Shown piece after piece: positions 55,168 to 64,000 of a stretch of 64,000 nt of DNA; position 1 is the stretch's first letter, and the number at the start of each line of letters is the position of its first letter. This stretch comes from an uncultured Granulosicoccaceae bacterium (GTDB taxonomy: Bacteria; Pseudomonadota; Gammaproteobacteria; Granulosicoccales; Granulosicoccaceae). Where the stretch lies: positions 23,643-87,642 of the forward strand of contig CAKZUP010000122.1 in NCBI GenBank assembly GCA_937922945.1, written 5' to 3'. The notes beneath the pieces are model-generated. The model saw nothing but the letters and a program-made list of their open reading frames with translations, had not been told where the DNA came from and ran no database searches. A program made the position numbers and the translations under genes.

Positions 55168-55932
55168 ATGATGGCAAGGGCACTGTTTGCTGAAGTATTT
55201 GGGACGTTCTGGCTGGTGTTGGGTGGCTGCGGTTCTGCAGTACTCGCCGCTAACTGGGGCGCAAGTGATAACGGTACAAGTTTAGGTATAGGGTTTGTTG
55301 GCGTCAGCCTGGCGTTTGGTTTAACAGTAGTAACAGGTGCATACGCCGTTGGTCATGTATCTGGCGGCCATTTTAATCCAGCAGTAACACTAGGGCTCAC
55401 GTTTGGCGGTCGATTCTCCGCTGCCCATGCCCCTGGTTACATCATCGCTCAGGTTATTGGTGGTGTTTTGGGTGCTTACGTTATCTACCTGATCGCTTCA
55501 GGGCAGGATGGTTTTGCCATCGCTGATGGAGCAGGCACATTTGCAACGAACGGATATGGTGATTACTCTCCAACTGGTTACAGCATGATGGCTGCACTGG
55601 TATGTGAAGTGGTACTCACTGCCGTATTCCTGATCATCATCATGGGTGCAACAGCGCGTAAAGCGGCGCCTGCAATGGGTGGCTTGGCAATCGGTCTTGG
55701 TCTTGTACTTATTCACCTGATCAGTATCCCTGTGACTAACACCAGTGTTAACCCTGCACGTTCAACTGCAAGTGCTGTTATTGCCTATGTATTTGGTGAT
55801 GGTGGTGTTGGTGCTGTTAGCACGCCACTGGTTGGTCAGCTTTGGTTATTCTGGGCAGCGCCAATCGCTGGTGGTATCATCGGTGCTTTGATTTACCGTG
55901 GCCTGATCAGCAATGATCATCTTCCAGATTAA
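55168..55932 (+). CDS. aqpZ: Aquaporin Z
   Basis: 254 residues, slightly longer than E. coli AqpZ (231). Six membrane helices and both NPA half-helices are present: GGHFNPAVT (N70) and TSVNPARST (N195, with the selectivity-filter Arg). The N-terminus [26 protein letters not shown] is typical of AqpZ water channels. The His of the ar/R filter and the conserved Cys in LGGCGSAV support water rather than glycerol specificity. Monocistronic, ended by a strong terminator. Confidence 0.95.
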   Translation: MMARALFAEVFGTFWLVLGGCGSAVLAANWGASDNGTSLGIGFVGVSLAFGLTVVTGAYAVGHVSGGHFNPAVTLGLTFGGRFSAAHAPGYIIAQVIGGVLGAYVIYLIASGQDGFAIADGAGTFATNGYGDYSPTGYSMMAALVCEVVLTAVFLIIIMGATARKAAPAMGGLAIGLGLVLIHLISIPVTNTSVNPARSTASAVIAYVFGDGGVGAVSTPLVGQLWLFWAAPIAGGIIGALIYRGLISNDHLPD

Positions 55933-55981
55933 AACCGAAGCTGGTATAGCTTGCTATCGGTTTTAAGTTTTTTAATACTGG

Positions 55982-56012
55982 AAAAGGCCGCTCAATTGAG
56001 CGGCCTTTTTTT
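55982..56012 (+). terminator. Rho-independent terminator after aqpZ
   Basis: AAAAGGCCGCTCAA pairs perfectly with TTGAGCGGCCTTTT and is followed by further T. The stem has 12 or more pairs, so this is a strong intrinsic terminator. Confidence 0.92.
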
Positions 56013-56042
56013 GTTTTAAATTGACCGAATGCATGCTTTGAA

Positions 56043-56960
56043 ATGACTTTAGACCATCGACGTTTTTTGCAGTCGCTTGATTTGGAACAAAGGCGGCAAC
56101 TCACATCGCTGAACAATCGCAGTGCTATAACTCGATTATCGGTTTTAATTTTGTGTTTGTGCCTGAGCTCGGTATACATCATTCAAGCCGGCGTGTTTTG
56201 GCCATTGTGTTTAGTTGTTCAGGGATTACTACTTGTATCATTATTTCATTTAATGCACGAATGCGTTCACGATACGGTGTTTGTTCAACGCAGGCCAAAT
56301 CGCTTAGCAGCACAAATTTGTGGATTTATCCTGTTTTTGCCCGCTAATTGGTTCCGCTATTTCCACCATGCGCACCACCGATACACCAACTTACCTGAAA
56401 AAGACCCAGAGTTAGAATCGGTTAAACCCACCGGCATTCGACACTGGTTGCTGCATGTTAGCGGTATGACTATTTGGCGTGCTCAGATTGGTTTGCTGCT
56501 GTCTTCACTCTATAGGCCCATTAATGCGCCCTATATAAAGCACATAGACAACGCAAAGGTTCGACACGAAATGTGGCTATACCTTACTGGCTATGTTGCT
56601 CTGTTAGCGATAAGCCTGGTTTTGGGAACAGCGGTTTTATTGTGGGTATGGGTAGTGCCGCTGCTGATCGGGCAGCCTTTTCTCCGATTGTATTTGCTGG
56701 CAGAGCATACCGACTGCGAGCAGTCGACTAATATGCTGCGAAATACCAGAACGGTTTTAAGTAATTCTGTTGTACGCTGGTTTACGTGGAACATGCCTTA
56801 TCACACGGAACATCATGTTTACCCCACAGTACCGTTTCACAAACTTCCGGTACTGCACAAGCTCATTCAATCACACGTAGAAGAGTGCGAGCGCGGCTAC
56901 ATTGCGTTTAACAAACGCTATGTTCGCAAGCAGCTGGGGCTCGGTGCGTTGGATTCTTAG
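56043..56960 (+). CDS. Membrane fatty acid desaturase family protein
   Basis: 305 residues. The three His boxes of membrane di-iron desaturases/hydroxylases are present: HECVHD (H72, H76), HHAHH (H108-H112) and HTEHH (H254, H257, H258). Four membrane helices lie in the expected places (first box after helix 2, third after helix 4). The family desaturates or hydroxylates acyl chains, sphingolipids or carotenoids; NMPYHTEHHVYPTVPFHKLP is the usual C-terminal context for acyl-lipid desaturases. Substrate not determinable. Only 31 bases follow the aqpZ terminator. Confidence 0.88.
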   Translation: MTLDHRRFLQSLDLEQRRQLTSLNNRSAITRLSVLILCLCLSSVYIIQAGVFWPLCLVVQGLLLVSLFHLMHECVHDTVFVQRRPNRLAAQICGFILFLPANWFRYFHHAHHRYTNLPEKDPELESVKPTGIRHWLLHVSGMTIWRAQIGLLLSSLYRPINAPYIKHIDNAKVRHEMWLYLTGYVALLAISLVLGTAVLLWVWVVPLLIGQPFLRLYLLAEHTDCEQSTNMLRNTRTVLSNSVVRWFTWNMPYHTEHHVYPTVPFHKLPVLHKLIQSHVEECERGYIAFNKRYVRKQLGLGALDS

Positions 56961-56980
56961 GGGGTAATTTTTAGGGGGTA
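56957..56980. repeat. Direct repeat at the desaturase stop codon
   Basis: TTAGGGGGTA occurs at 56957-56966 and 56971-56980, period 14. The first copy contains the TAG stop. A minor example of the stop-proximal duplications seen elsewhere in the window. Confidence 0.5.
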
Positions 56981-57135
56981 TTAGTGAGTCGACTAATTAG
57001 CGGGTTTAGTTCTCTGGTTCATATCCTTCTGTGGAATGGGGATCACAGCAACGCGAATGCCGTTGTATGGACACACCGGGAAGCTTCGCTAAATTGGAGT
57101 GGCATGCATCAGTTGAATGCCAAAGCAGGAACCAA

Positions 57136-57816
57136 CTATTCAAAGTACTCTGAATGGCTTTCGTGAATGCGAGAGATGGTATCGTCTAAACGCCCCAGAT
57201 GAAGTCTTGTTATGTCTGTTGCATCCGAAATTGAACGACGCACCAGCGCATCGGCAAGATTCGCATGATCATCAACAAGCGTTGCCGCTTCTTTACCTCT
57301 GCCCATACTAAGCACACACAAACGGTCTATTTTCTGACGACACTCAGACATGACTTCGGCCGCAGCCGGATGACCGCTAAGATCGCAAATACGGCTGTGA
57401 AAATGTCCATCGAGAGTGTGAAAGAGCTCGTTTTTACCGTCGTCCATGGCCAGACGTTGTTCGTCGATAAGTGTTTGTAAGACTTCTGCACGGGTGTCGT
57501 CCCAGATTAAACAAGCTCTGTTCAATACTTCAAGTTCAACGGCTAATCGGATAAATCTGGCGTGCGCGATGCGTTCAAGTGAAAATCCACGCACTTGTGT
57601 GGCTTTTTGAGGACGAACGAGAAGCAGCTCTAAATTAGCCAGACGACCGAAGGCGTCGCGTACCGGCTGTCGCGATACTGAAAACCTGTTTGCCACTTCC
57701 GATTCTGACAGTTTTGTACCGGGCAGCATATTAAGAGATACGATGTCCTTGTACAAATGCTCAAAAACAACGTCGGTTGTAGTACGTCTCTCAAACGTAC
57801 CAGTCGCCTCGCTCAT
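57136..57816 (-). CDS. GntR-family regulator with FCD ligand-binding domain
   Basis: 226 residues. A winged HTH (GTKLSESEVANRFSVSRQPVRDAFGRLANLELL) is followed by an all-helical FCD domain with metal-binding pattern residues (D and H in LDGHFHSRICDLSGHP, H in LVDDHANL, H in LHLGRLD). FCD regulators usually respond to small carboxylates or sugar acids. It is divergent from the TRAP transporter operon and most likely controls it from the 57817-58119 intergenic region. Confidence 0.9.
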   Translation of the reverse strand: MSEATGTFERRTTTDVVFEHLYKDIVSLNMLPGTKLSESEVANRFSVSRQPVRDAFGRLANLELLLVRPQKATQVRGFSLERIAHARFIRLAVELEVLNRACLIWDDTRAEVLQTLIDEQRLAMDDGKNELFHTLDGHFHSRICDLSGHPAAAEVMSECRQKIDRLCVLSMGRGKEAATLVDDHANLADALVRRSISDATDITRLHLGRLDDTISRIHESHSEYFE

Positions 57817-58020
57817 GCAAACACCTTAGTTATCCCAGTTCACGTTCATTAGCCAATAATTCTTAGACATTCTATACACATTCGGTTCTTCGCAAGCCCA
57901 ACTATTTCTACTAAATCTGAAAATGAATACCGTCTTGGCATTTCCCGACCATATCAGTTTGGTCTGACAACGGTGCCATGGGTAACGGATACCTGATCAA
58001 TAAAAAAAATGAATTCATGG

Positions 58021-58051
58021 TTGACATTCAGACTATCAATCAACGTATACT
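58021..58051 (+). promoter_or_regulatory. Candidate promoter and operator of the TRAP operon
   Basis: TTGACA (58021-58026) and TATACT (58046-58051) are 19 bases apart. The -10 is part of a direct repeat ATACTA-AC-ATACTA (58047-58060), possibly a site for the divergent GntR regulator. The rest of 57817-58119 shows no gene. Confidence 0.4.
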
Positions 58052-58197
58052 AACATACTAGTTCGCGTTTGTTCCCGCTCGTCTGGACTATCACCTTCTA
58101 GAAGGCATCTGGAGGGGGTATGGCAGCGAAAAGGGATCGCAAATATGAACTGACCGGCAGTTTTAAGCTCTACGACTACCCCAAAATTGGAGGATTT

Positions 58198-59178
58198 ATG
58201 TACAAAAAAATAACCGCTCTATTAGTTGGTGCTTGCGCCACACTCAGCATCATGGGAACGGCTCACGCGGAAGACTGGCGCGGGTGGAACATCCATGTTG
58301 AAGGCTACCCGAACACGGTGGCGATGGACAAGTTCAGTGAACTGCTTGAAGAAAAAACCGGTGGTGAAATTAAACTGAAGATGTTTCATGGTGGTACGCT
58401 GGGTAGCCAGCCAGATGCCATCGAACAGGTTCGCTTAGGTGGACTGCAGATCGGTAATTTCAATTTAGGTCCTATCGGTCCAATCGCCGCTGAAGCAAAT
58501 GTTGTGTCTTTGCCGTTCATATTCAAAGATGTGCCGCATATGTTTCGTGTGTTAGAAGGCGAAGCCGGCAAGATGATCTCTGACGGTATGGCTGCCAAAG
58601 GCTTGATACCGCTTGCTTGGTACGATGCAGGAGCGCGATCGTTCTATAACGCTGGCAAACCGGTTAACACGCCAGAAGATGTAACCGGTATGAAAGTACG
58701 CGTTATGAACAACGATCTGTATTCCGGCATGATCTCAGAGTTGGGTGGTAATCCATCACCAATGGCGTTCGCCGAAGTTTATCAAGCGCTGAAAACCGGT
58801 GTGGTAGATGGTGCTGAGAATAACTGGCCTTCGTATGAGTCAACTGGCCACTTCGAAGTGGCAGGTTACTACTCGCTTTCTCAACACCTTATTATTCCGG
58901 AGTGTGTTTGTGTGAACGCAGATGCGTTCAACGCTTTGTCAGACGACATGAAAACGGCGGTAATGGAAGCAGCTCAGGAATCATCCGCTCTGCAGCGTGA
59001 GCTGTGGGCAGAACGTGAAGGTGCAAGCCGCGAGAAAGTGGTTGCTGCGGGTGTTACCGTTAACGAAATTGCTGATAAAGGTCCGTTCCAGGACGCGATG
59101 AAGCCGGTTTACGAGAATTATCTGGCGGCAAATCCTGCGTTGAAACCATTGGTTGAATTAATTCAAGCGACTGAATAA
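58198..59178 (+). CDS. TRAP transporter substrate-binding protein (DctP family)
   Basis: About 326 residues from ATG 58198, which has GGAGG well placed upstream and gives a normal signal peptide (KKITALLVGACATLSIMGTAHA, cut before EDW). The DctP core is clear: GTLGSQPDAIEQVRLGGLQIG, LPFIFKDVPHMFRVL, YDAGARSFYNAGKPVNTPEDVTGMKVRVMNN with the carboxylate-binding Arg, and GVVDGAENNWPSYES. An in-frame ATG at 58120, also with a GGAGGGGG before it, would add 26 residues ahead of the signal. Ligand likely an organic or sugar acid. Confidence 0.92.
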   Translation: MYKKITALLVGACATLSIMGTAHAEDWRGWNIHVEGYPNTVAMDKFSELLEEKTGGEIKLKMFHGGTLGSQPDAIEQVRLGGLQIGNFNLGPIGPIAAEANVVSLPFIFKDVPHMFRVLEGEAGKMISDGMAAKGLIPLAWYDAGARSFYNAGKPVNTPEDVTGMKVRVMNNDLYSGMISELGGNPSPMAFAEVYQALKTGVVDGAENNWPSYESTGHFEVAGYYSLSQHLIIPECVCVNADAFNALSDDMKTAVMEAAQESSALQRELWAEREGASREKVVAAGVTVNEIADKGPFQDAMKPVYENYLAANPALKPLVELIQATE

Positions 59179-59345
59179 GCAACGCGTTTAAGTTAGAGCA
59201 ACGGCGTTTGTGCCAATATGATCGGGTGCGTCGGTTTTTCCGGCGCACTTGCTTACACATTCCTATAAGCGGTATCAAGTAAATAGCTTCGAGTTAAACA
59301 TCGCTAGCCGATTAATGTGAGTTACCTCAATGCCAATATCTAAAA

Positions 59346-59861
59346 GTGATTCGTCCTATGCTTAATGGGTTCGACTCTTTGCTCGATAAGCTTGCGGCTG
59401 TGTGCAGGTTAATAACGGGCACATCACTCGTGGTTTTAACCGTGATATTTGGTTGGCTGGTTTTCGGTCGCTACGTTTTAAACGCTACCCCCACATGGGT
59501 TGAGCAAGTGGCTTTGTTGCTGGTGATGGTTATTGCCTTTTTAGGCGCTGCGGTGGGTATTCACGATAGCAATCATTTGGCAGTGACGTTTTTTCGCAGC
59601 GCGGTTCCGTCGAGTATACGCACCTTGCTTGTCGTTATTACTGATGTACTACTGGCAGGGTTCGGTGGTCTTATGTTGTGGTACGGAGCCCAGCTTACAC
59701 AGTTTAAATGGGGTTCAATGATCCCGCTGATTAACCTACCTGAAGGGTTACGCTCTTTGCCACTGACTGTGGGTGGCGGATTAATCATGTTGTTTTCCAT
59801 CGGTCACTTGCTGCGATTGTTGCAGGGGCGTGACACTCGTACAGATTCAATTGAAGAGTAG
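59346..59861 (+). CDS. TRAP transporter small permease (DctQ family)
   Basis: 171 residues from GTG 59346, or 167 from ATG 59358, with four membrane helices. DctQ family context is TVIFGWLVFGRYVLNATPTWVEQ, then LGAAVGIHDSNHLAV and the end with LRSLPLTVGGGLIMLFSIGHLL. It joins the binding protein and the large permease. A 167-base gap separates it from the binding-protein gene. Confidence 0.9.
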   Translation: MIRPMLNGFDSLLDKLAAVCRLITGTSLVVLTVIFGWLVFGRYVLNATPTWVEQVALLLVMVIAFLGAAVGIHDSNHLAVTFFRSAVPSSIRTLLVVITDVLLAGFGGLMLWYGAQLTQFKWGSMIPLINLPEGLRSLPLTVGGGLIMLFSIGHLLRLLQGRDTRTDSIEE

Positions 59862-59870
59862 GGCTGCGTA

Positions 59871-61151
59871 ATGGGACTTCTTGTTCTGCTTGGTCTGTTT
59901 GCCGTGTGCGTATTAATCGGCGTACCCGTGGCATTCTCGTTGGGTATCGCAGCCATTGCGGCCTTTGGGTATGAAGGCTTGCCGTTGATGATCGGTTTTC
60001 AGCGGATCATTTCTGGTATCAATGTTTTTTCACTCATGGCAATCCCGTTTTTCATCTTCGCCGGTGAGCTAATGTTCCATGGCGGTATTGCGATTCGTCT
60101 GGTTCGTTTTGCCTCCGCAGCAGTGGGTGCGGTGCGTGGTGGACTGGGTATTGTTAACGTGTTTTCTTCCATGTTGTTCGGTGGTATCTCAGGTTCGGCC
60201 GTTGCTGATATTTCGGCACTCGGCTCAATACTGGTACCGGTAATGAAAGAGAAAGGTTACGACGCCGACTACGCCGTGAATGTCACCGTGACATCGTCGA
60301 TTGCCGGTATCATTATTCCGCCAAGCCATAACATGATTATTTACGCTATTGCAGCCGGTGGCAGTATTTCGATATCAAAACTCTTTCTGGCAGGCGTTGT
60401 ACCCGGTGTTCTAATGTGTTTGTGCCTGGCAACCGCCGCCTATCTTGTTGCAGTGAAAAGAGGTTATACGGCTGAAAAATTTCCCGGTTGGCGTGGTCTG
60501 GCGTTTAGTTTTTTCAGCGCTATCCCCGGTTTGTTCACGGCTGTCATTATTGTTGGCGGTGTACTCACAGGCATTTTCACCGTAACTGAATCCGGTGCAT
60601 TCGGCGCGGTTTACGCATTCGTTGTGACAGTGGTTGTTTATCGCAGCATGACGTGGGAGAAGTTTGTCATCGCGGTAACACAGGCCGTTCGCACAACATC
60701 GATGGTGATGATACTCATCGCCTGTGCCGGTGCTTTTGCCTACATGCTGACGTTTTATCAGGTGCCTGATAAAACCATCGACTTACTCACTGGTATTACT
60801 GATAACCCCATTATGATTCTTCTAATGATCAACATTGCGCTGTTGGTGTTAGGGATGATTATGGATATGGCTGCATTGATTCTCATATGCACGCCGATCT
60901 TTTTGCCGGTCGCGCAGAGTTTGGGTGTTGATCCGCTGCAATTTGGAATGATCTTGCTGGTGAACCTGGGGCTGGGTTTGTGCACGCCACCCGTTGGTTC
61001 CTGTTTGTTCGTTGGCTGCGCTGTTGGAAAGCTGCCAATGGAGGTTGCTGTTCGAACCATCTGGCCATTCTATATCGCCATTTTTGTTGCGCTAATGATG
61101 ATCACTTTTATTCCGGCAATTTCAATGACGTTGCCGCGTCTGGTTGGTTAG
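59871..61151 (+). CDS. TRAP transporter large permease (DctM family)
   Basis: 426 residues with about twelve hydrophobic segments. Landmarks: PVAFSLGIAAI, MAIPFFIFAGELMFHGGIA, FGGISGSAVADISALGSILVP and TVTSSIAGIIIPPSHNMIIYA, in which the Na+ and substrate sites lie, and later LGLCTPPVGSCLFVGC. Completes the TRAP importer, Na+-coupled and ATP-independent. Starts nine bases after the DctQ stop. Confidence 0.95.
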   Translation: MGLLVLLGLFAVCVLIGVPVAFSLGIAAIAAFGYEGLPLMIGFQRIISGINVFSLMAIPFFIFAGELMFHGGIAIRLVRFASAAVGAVRGGLGIVNVFSSMLFGGISGSAVADISALGSILVPVMKEKGYDADYAVNVTVTSSIAGIIIPPSHNMIIYAIAAGGSISISKLFLAGVVPGVLMCLCLATAAYLVAVKRGYTAEKFPGWRGLAFSFFSAIPGLFTAVIIVGGVLTGIFTVTESGAFGAVYAFVVTVVVYRSMTWEKFVIAVTQAVRTTSMVMILIACAGAFAYMLTFYQVPDKTIDLLTGITDNPIMILLMINIALLVLGMIMDMAALILICTPIFLPVAQSLGVDPLQFGMILLVNLGLGLCTPPVGSCLFVGCAVGKLPMEVAVRTIWPFYIAIFVALMMITFIPAISMTLPRLVG

Positions 61152-61408
61152 TGGCTCTATTATGTTCGGCTTTTCAGCGTGACAGCCAGTTCTGCCGCAC
61201 CAGCTCGGTGCGTCCCTGTCGGTTGCAGTAACCGCACCCCTATTTCAGAATTGACGCTGTGTTACTCTTGTGGAATGAATTGACAGGGGACTTAATCCTG
61301 TGCACGATGCTTCCGGCAATACACCGAATTGCGTCGGTAGGTTTAATGTTTCGAAAACATCCAGCTTATCTCCTGACCAATTCGTCCACCACTTGAGGAG
61401 TAAACATA

Positions 61409-62722
61409 ATGAAAAAATGCTTAAGCATTATATTGCCGGTTTCGGCGTCGATTTTATGGAGTGCATCTGCACTAGCAGCAGCAGAAGTGCAATTCTGGCA
61501 TGCGTTCACTGGCCGTCTGGGCGAGTTGGTTGCTGAGCAGGTCGCGACGTTCAACGAAAGCCAAAGCGACTACGAAGTGGTCGCGACACACAAAGGAAAT
61601 TATTCTGAAACGCTGAACGCCGGTATCGCTGCGTTCCGTGCAAAAGAACAGCCACATGTCTTAATGGTGTTTGAAGTTGGAACCGCGACCATGATGGGTG
61701 CTAAAGGCGCAATCAAACCGGTTCATGAAGTAATGGCTGATGCCGGTGCTGAATTCGATCCAGACGCATACATTGGTTCTGTAAAAGGCTATTACACCTC
61801 CACTGAAGGTGACATGCTTTCACTACCGTTTAATTCATCCACCCCGGTTCTATGGGTTAATAAAGATGCGTTAAAAGCCGCGGGTGTCGATCCGGAAGTT
61901 GACCTGTCAACCTGGCAGAAAGTCGGTGAAGTGCTCGACAAAGTGAAAGCATCGGGTAGTTCTTGTCCGCTAACCACTGCATGGCAGAGCTGGATTCACC
62001 TTGAAAATCTGTCTGCATATCACAACGTGCCTTTTGCAACCAAAGACAATGGGTTTGCAGGTGTCGATACAGAACTAGCGTTCAACAGCGAGCTACAAGT
62101 CGCGCACATTCAAGCCATGGGTGAGTGGGCGAAAGACGGTAAGTTTTTCTACGCTGGTCGACGTAACGAAGGCGGCGCAAATTTCCGCGCTGGCGAGTGC
62201 GCATTGTTTACAGAAAGCTCGGCTGGCTATGCCGGAATCAGTTCGGAAGCCCAGTTTGAATTTGCAGTTCGGCCGTTACCTTATTGGGAAGGCACAGAAG
62301 GCGCACCTCAAAACACCATCATTGGTGGCGCGTCTTTGTGGGTTATGACCGGTCATGAAGATGAAGAGTACAAAGGCGTTGCTGCGTTTTTGAATTTCTT
62401 GTCGTCTGAAGATATTCAAGCCAAATGGCATCAGGATACTGGCTACTTGCCCATTACTACTGCTGCTGGTGAGAAAACCAAGGCCGATGGTTTCTACGAT
62501 GCAAACCCTGGAACCGATATCGCTGTTATTCAAATGACGGCTAAAGAACCAACTGCTAACTCAAAAGGTCTGCGTTTAGGTTCGTTTGATCAGATTCGTG
62601 GCATCATTGATGAAGAGCTGGAAGCCGTTTGGTCTGGCGATAAAGACGCACAAACTGCTATGGATAGTGCGGTTGAACGAGGTAACAAACTACTTCGGCG
62701 TTTCGAACAAGCCAACAAGTAA
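61409..62722 (+). CDS. ugpB: sn-Glycerol-3-phosphate ABC transporter binding protein
   Basis: 437 residues. Signal peptide (LSIILPVSASILWSASALAA), then high similarity to E. coli UgpB throughout: EVQFWHAFTGRLGELV, THKGNYSETLNAGIAAFR, EVGTATMMGAKGAIKPVH, LPFNSSTPVLWVNKDALK, TTAWQSWIHLENLSAY, NTIIGGASLWVMTG and the end SAVERGNKLLRRFEQ. RBS GAGGAG lies just upstream. It binds glycerol-3-phosphate and glycerophosphodiesters in the periplasm. No Pho box was recognised upstream (61152-61408). Confidence 0.96.
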   Translation: MKKCLSIILPVSASILWSASALAAAEVQFWHAFTGRLGELVAEQVATFNESQSDYEVVATHKGNYSETLNAGIAAFRAKEQPHVLMVFEVGTATMMGAKGAIKPVHEVMADAGAEFDPDAYIGSVKGYYTSTEGDMLSLPFNSSTPVLWVNKDALKAAGVDPEVDLSTWQKVGEVLDKVKASGSSCPLTTAWQSWIHLENLSAYHNVPFATKDNGFAGVDTELAFNSELQVAHIQAMGEWAKDGKFFYAGRRNEGGANFRAGECALFTESSAGYAGISSEAQFEFAVRPLPYWEGTEGAPQNTIIGGASLWVMTGHEDEEYKGVAAFLNFLSSEDIQAKWHQDTGYLPITTAAGEKTKADGFYDANPGTDIAVIQMTAKEPTANSKGLRLGSFDQIRGIIDEELEAVWSGDKDAQTAMDSAVERGNKLLRRFEQANK

Positions 62723-62743
62723 CAGCGTTGGTTTAAGCACAAT

Positions 62744-62765
62744 GGGCCGCTTCATGCGGCCCTTT
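62744..62765 (+). terminator. Hairpin between ugpB and ugpA
   Basis: GGGCCGC-TTCAT-GCGGCCC followed by TTT: a 7-bp GC-rich stem with only three T. It probably causes partial termination or 3'-end protection, so that ugpB is expressed above the permeases, as is common for binding-protein genes. Confidence 0.65.
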
Positions 62766-62778
62766 GTCAACCCTCCTC

Positions 62779-63660
62779 ATGGACAAGCGCGTCACATTTA
62801 AAGGCTGGTGGTTGCCACTATTATTGGTGCTTCCACAGTTACTCATCTCGGGTGTCTTCTTTTTTTACCCGGCGGGCCAGGCCATCTGGCAATCGCTTTT
62901 CATTCCAGACCCATTCGGACTCTCTTCGCAGTTTGTTGGCATGGGTAATTTCGAGTTCCTGTTCAGCGACAAATACTACCGAGCATCCTTTGTAACCACA
63001 GCGCTGTTTTCAACCTTAGTAACATTAGTCTCGATGGTGCCCGCGTTATTTCTGGCAGTGTGTGCTGACCGCTTAATCAAAGGTGCCGGAACCTATCGCA
63101 CTTTGTTGATTTGGCCTTATGCCGTTGCGCCTGCAGTCGCAGGCGTATTGTGGCTGTTCATGTTTAATACCCGAGTGGGCGTAGTGTCATGGTATTTGGG
63201 GCAGCTCGGGTACGACTGGAATCATGTACTCAACGATGGCGAGGCCATGGGGCTTGTTGTAGTGGCGTCTGCCTGGGGCCGAATCAGCTATAACTTCTTG
63301 TTCTTTTTTGCAGCTCTCCAATCGGTTCCAAAATCCGTTATAGAGGCAGCGGCCATTGATGGTGCGCATTTCTGGAAGCGCTTCTTCACCATTGTATTGC
63401 CACTATTATCTCCCACAACGTTTTTTCTACTGGTGGTTAACATTGTTTACGCATTTTTCGAAACCTTCGGGGTTATTCACACCATTACATCAGGCGGGCC
63501 GCAACAGGCTACCACCATACTGGTCTATAAGGTTTTTTCCGATGGATTTGTCGGGCAGGATCTTGGCTCATCGGCGGCGCAATCGGTTGTGTTGTTAGTG
63601 GTCGTGGGTGCCTTAACTGTTTTTCAATTCAAGTTTATTGAAAAGAGGGTGCACTACTAA
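62779..63660 (+). CDS. ugpA: sn-Glycerol-3-phosphate ABC transporter permease UgpA
   Basis: About 293 residues from ATG 62779 (E. coli UgpA has 295); a TTG at 62764 lies within the hairpin. Six membrane helices. Close to UgpA: WWLPLLLVLPQLLIS, DPFGLSSQFVGMGNFEFLFS, LIWPYAVAPAVAGVLWLFMFN, LGYDWNHVLNDGEAMGLVV and EAAAIDGAHFWKRFFTIVLPLLSP (EAA loop that contacts the ATPase). Its TAA overlaps the ugpE start (TAATG). Confidence 0.96.
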   Translation: MDKRVTFKGWWLPLLLVLPQLLISGVFFFYPAGQAIWQSLFIPDPFGLSSQFVGMGNFEFLFSDKYYRASFVTTALFSTLVTLVSMVPALFLAVCADRLIKGAGTYRTLLIWPYAVAPAVAGVLWLFMFNTRVGVVSWYLGQLGYDWNHVLNDGEAMGLVVVASAWGRISYNFLFFFAALQSVPKSVIEAAAIDGAHFWKRFFTIVLPLLSPTTFFLLVVNIVYAFFETFGVIHTITSGGPQQATTILVYKVFSDGFVGQDLGSSAAQSVVLLVVVGALTVFQFKFIEKRVHY

Positions 63661-64000
63661 TGGCCTCAAACAATCCAGAGAATCAATCGGGCATGGTAGA
63701 GCATAAAGGTGCATCTATCTGGTTAACCCATGTGTTAATGATCTGCGGTGTGTTGGTGATTTTCTTTCCTATCTGGTTGGCCTTTGTCGCATCCACCATA
63801 ACCCAGCCTGAAATTGTAAGCCCTCCGATGCCGCTGCTGCCGGGTGGGCATTTTATTGAAAATTATAAGAAAGCTTTGTTCGCAGGTGTCAACGTGCCTG
63901 TATCAACCATGTTGATTAATTCACTCATAATGGCGTTGGGTATTGCCATTGGAAAAATCATAATATCGTTGCTCTCAGCGTTTGCGCTGGTGTATTTTCG
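63660..64000 (+). CDS. ugpE: sn-Glycerol-3-phosphate ABC transporter permease UgpE (partial)
   Basis: Starts at ATG 63660 and is cut by the window end after ~113 residues. The visible part has a polar N-terminus (ASNNPENQSGMVEHKG), a first helix (HVLMICGVLVIFFPIWLAFVAST), PPMPLLPGGHFIENYKKAL and the start of the second helix region (MLINSLIMALGIAIGKI). This matches UgpE in order and in the PGGH-x-x-x-NY block. ugpC would be expected beyond the window. Confidence 0.93.
   Translation, partial: MASNNPENQSGMVEHKGASIWLTHVLMICGVLVIFFPIWLAFVASTITQPEIVSPPMPLLPGGHFIENYKKALFAGVNVPVSTMLINSLIMALGIAIGKIIISLLSAFALVYF

Noticed and set aside
56984..57166. 60-residue plus-strand frame after the desaturase
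   Set aside because: Runs into the 3' end of the convergent GntR gene, no RBS and no recognisable domain.
61152..61408. Possible Pho box controlling ugpB
   Set aside because: Isolated CTGTC- and GTGACAG-like pieces occur but not the spaced direct repeats needed for PhoB.

Overview
The window looks like a chromosomal segment of a free-living, probably marine, gammaproteobacterium. Several things point there: the ClpS/ClpA pair, InfA, a ccmABCDEFGH cytochrome c maturation operon, DUF1249, DUF1285 and DUF4124 proteins, a cobalamin-riboswitch-controlled btuB locus, and TRAP and Ugp importers. No rRNA, tRNA, CRISPR array, phage or transposase gene was recognised. I cannot assign an order or genus from sequence alone.

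Layout. 1-2774: end of an exopolysaccharide cluster (glycosyltransferase tail, NodB deacetylase, O-antigen-ligase-like polymerase). 3150-5812: clpS-clpA. 5962-9343 (minus): a Kef-type antiporter and a MATE exporter. 9485-12539: housekeeping and hypothetical genes around infA, plus crcB. 12561-12669: an unexplained long inverted repeat in front of serS. 14257-25336: a co-directional cluster with a FadD-like acyl-CoA ligase, a complete Liv-type ABC importer, a PaaK-like ligase, a YciA-like thioesterase and an acetoacetyl-CoA synthetase. It is preceded by a MerR-type promoter with a perfect 8-bp dyad. 26074-32122: ccmA to ccmH, including the small ccmD; no ccmI follows. 32386-38038: a lone XRE regulator, two small lipoproteins, a coiled-coil protein, an MFS carrier and an FAD-linked hydroxyacid dehydrogenase.

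38261-43174 is the most unusual coding region. It encodes a GAF-like/HlyD membrane fusion protein, a PqqD-like/M50 metalloprotease/lipoyl-domain membrane protein and a second HlyD-type adaptor. Two signalling genes follow on the same strand: a hybrid histidine kinase with two HPt domains (43487-46498) and a REC-GGDRF-EAL protein (46566-48359), probably a c-di-GMP phosphodiesterase.

48434-54045 (minus) is a B12 uptake operon: cobalamin riboswitch, btuB, a large extracytoplasmic lipoprotein where btuF might be expected, btuC and btuD. The lipoprotein resembles a beta-propeller and could be a functional analogue of the Bacteroides surface B12-binding lipoprotein BtuG. The window ends with a DUF1643 gene, aqpZ, a fatty acid desaturase, a GntR-regulated TRAP transporter and the start of a ugpBAE operon.

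A recurrent small-scale feature is short perfect or near-perfect tandem repeats (10-17 bp units, 2-4 copies). They lie at or just after stop codons or in intergenic DNA, and each has a different unit sequence.
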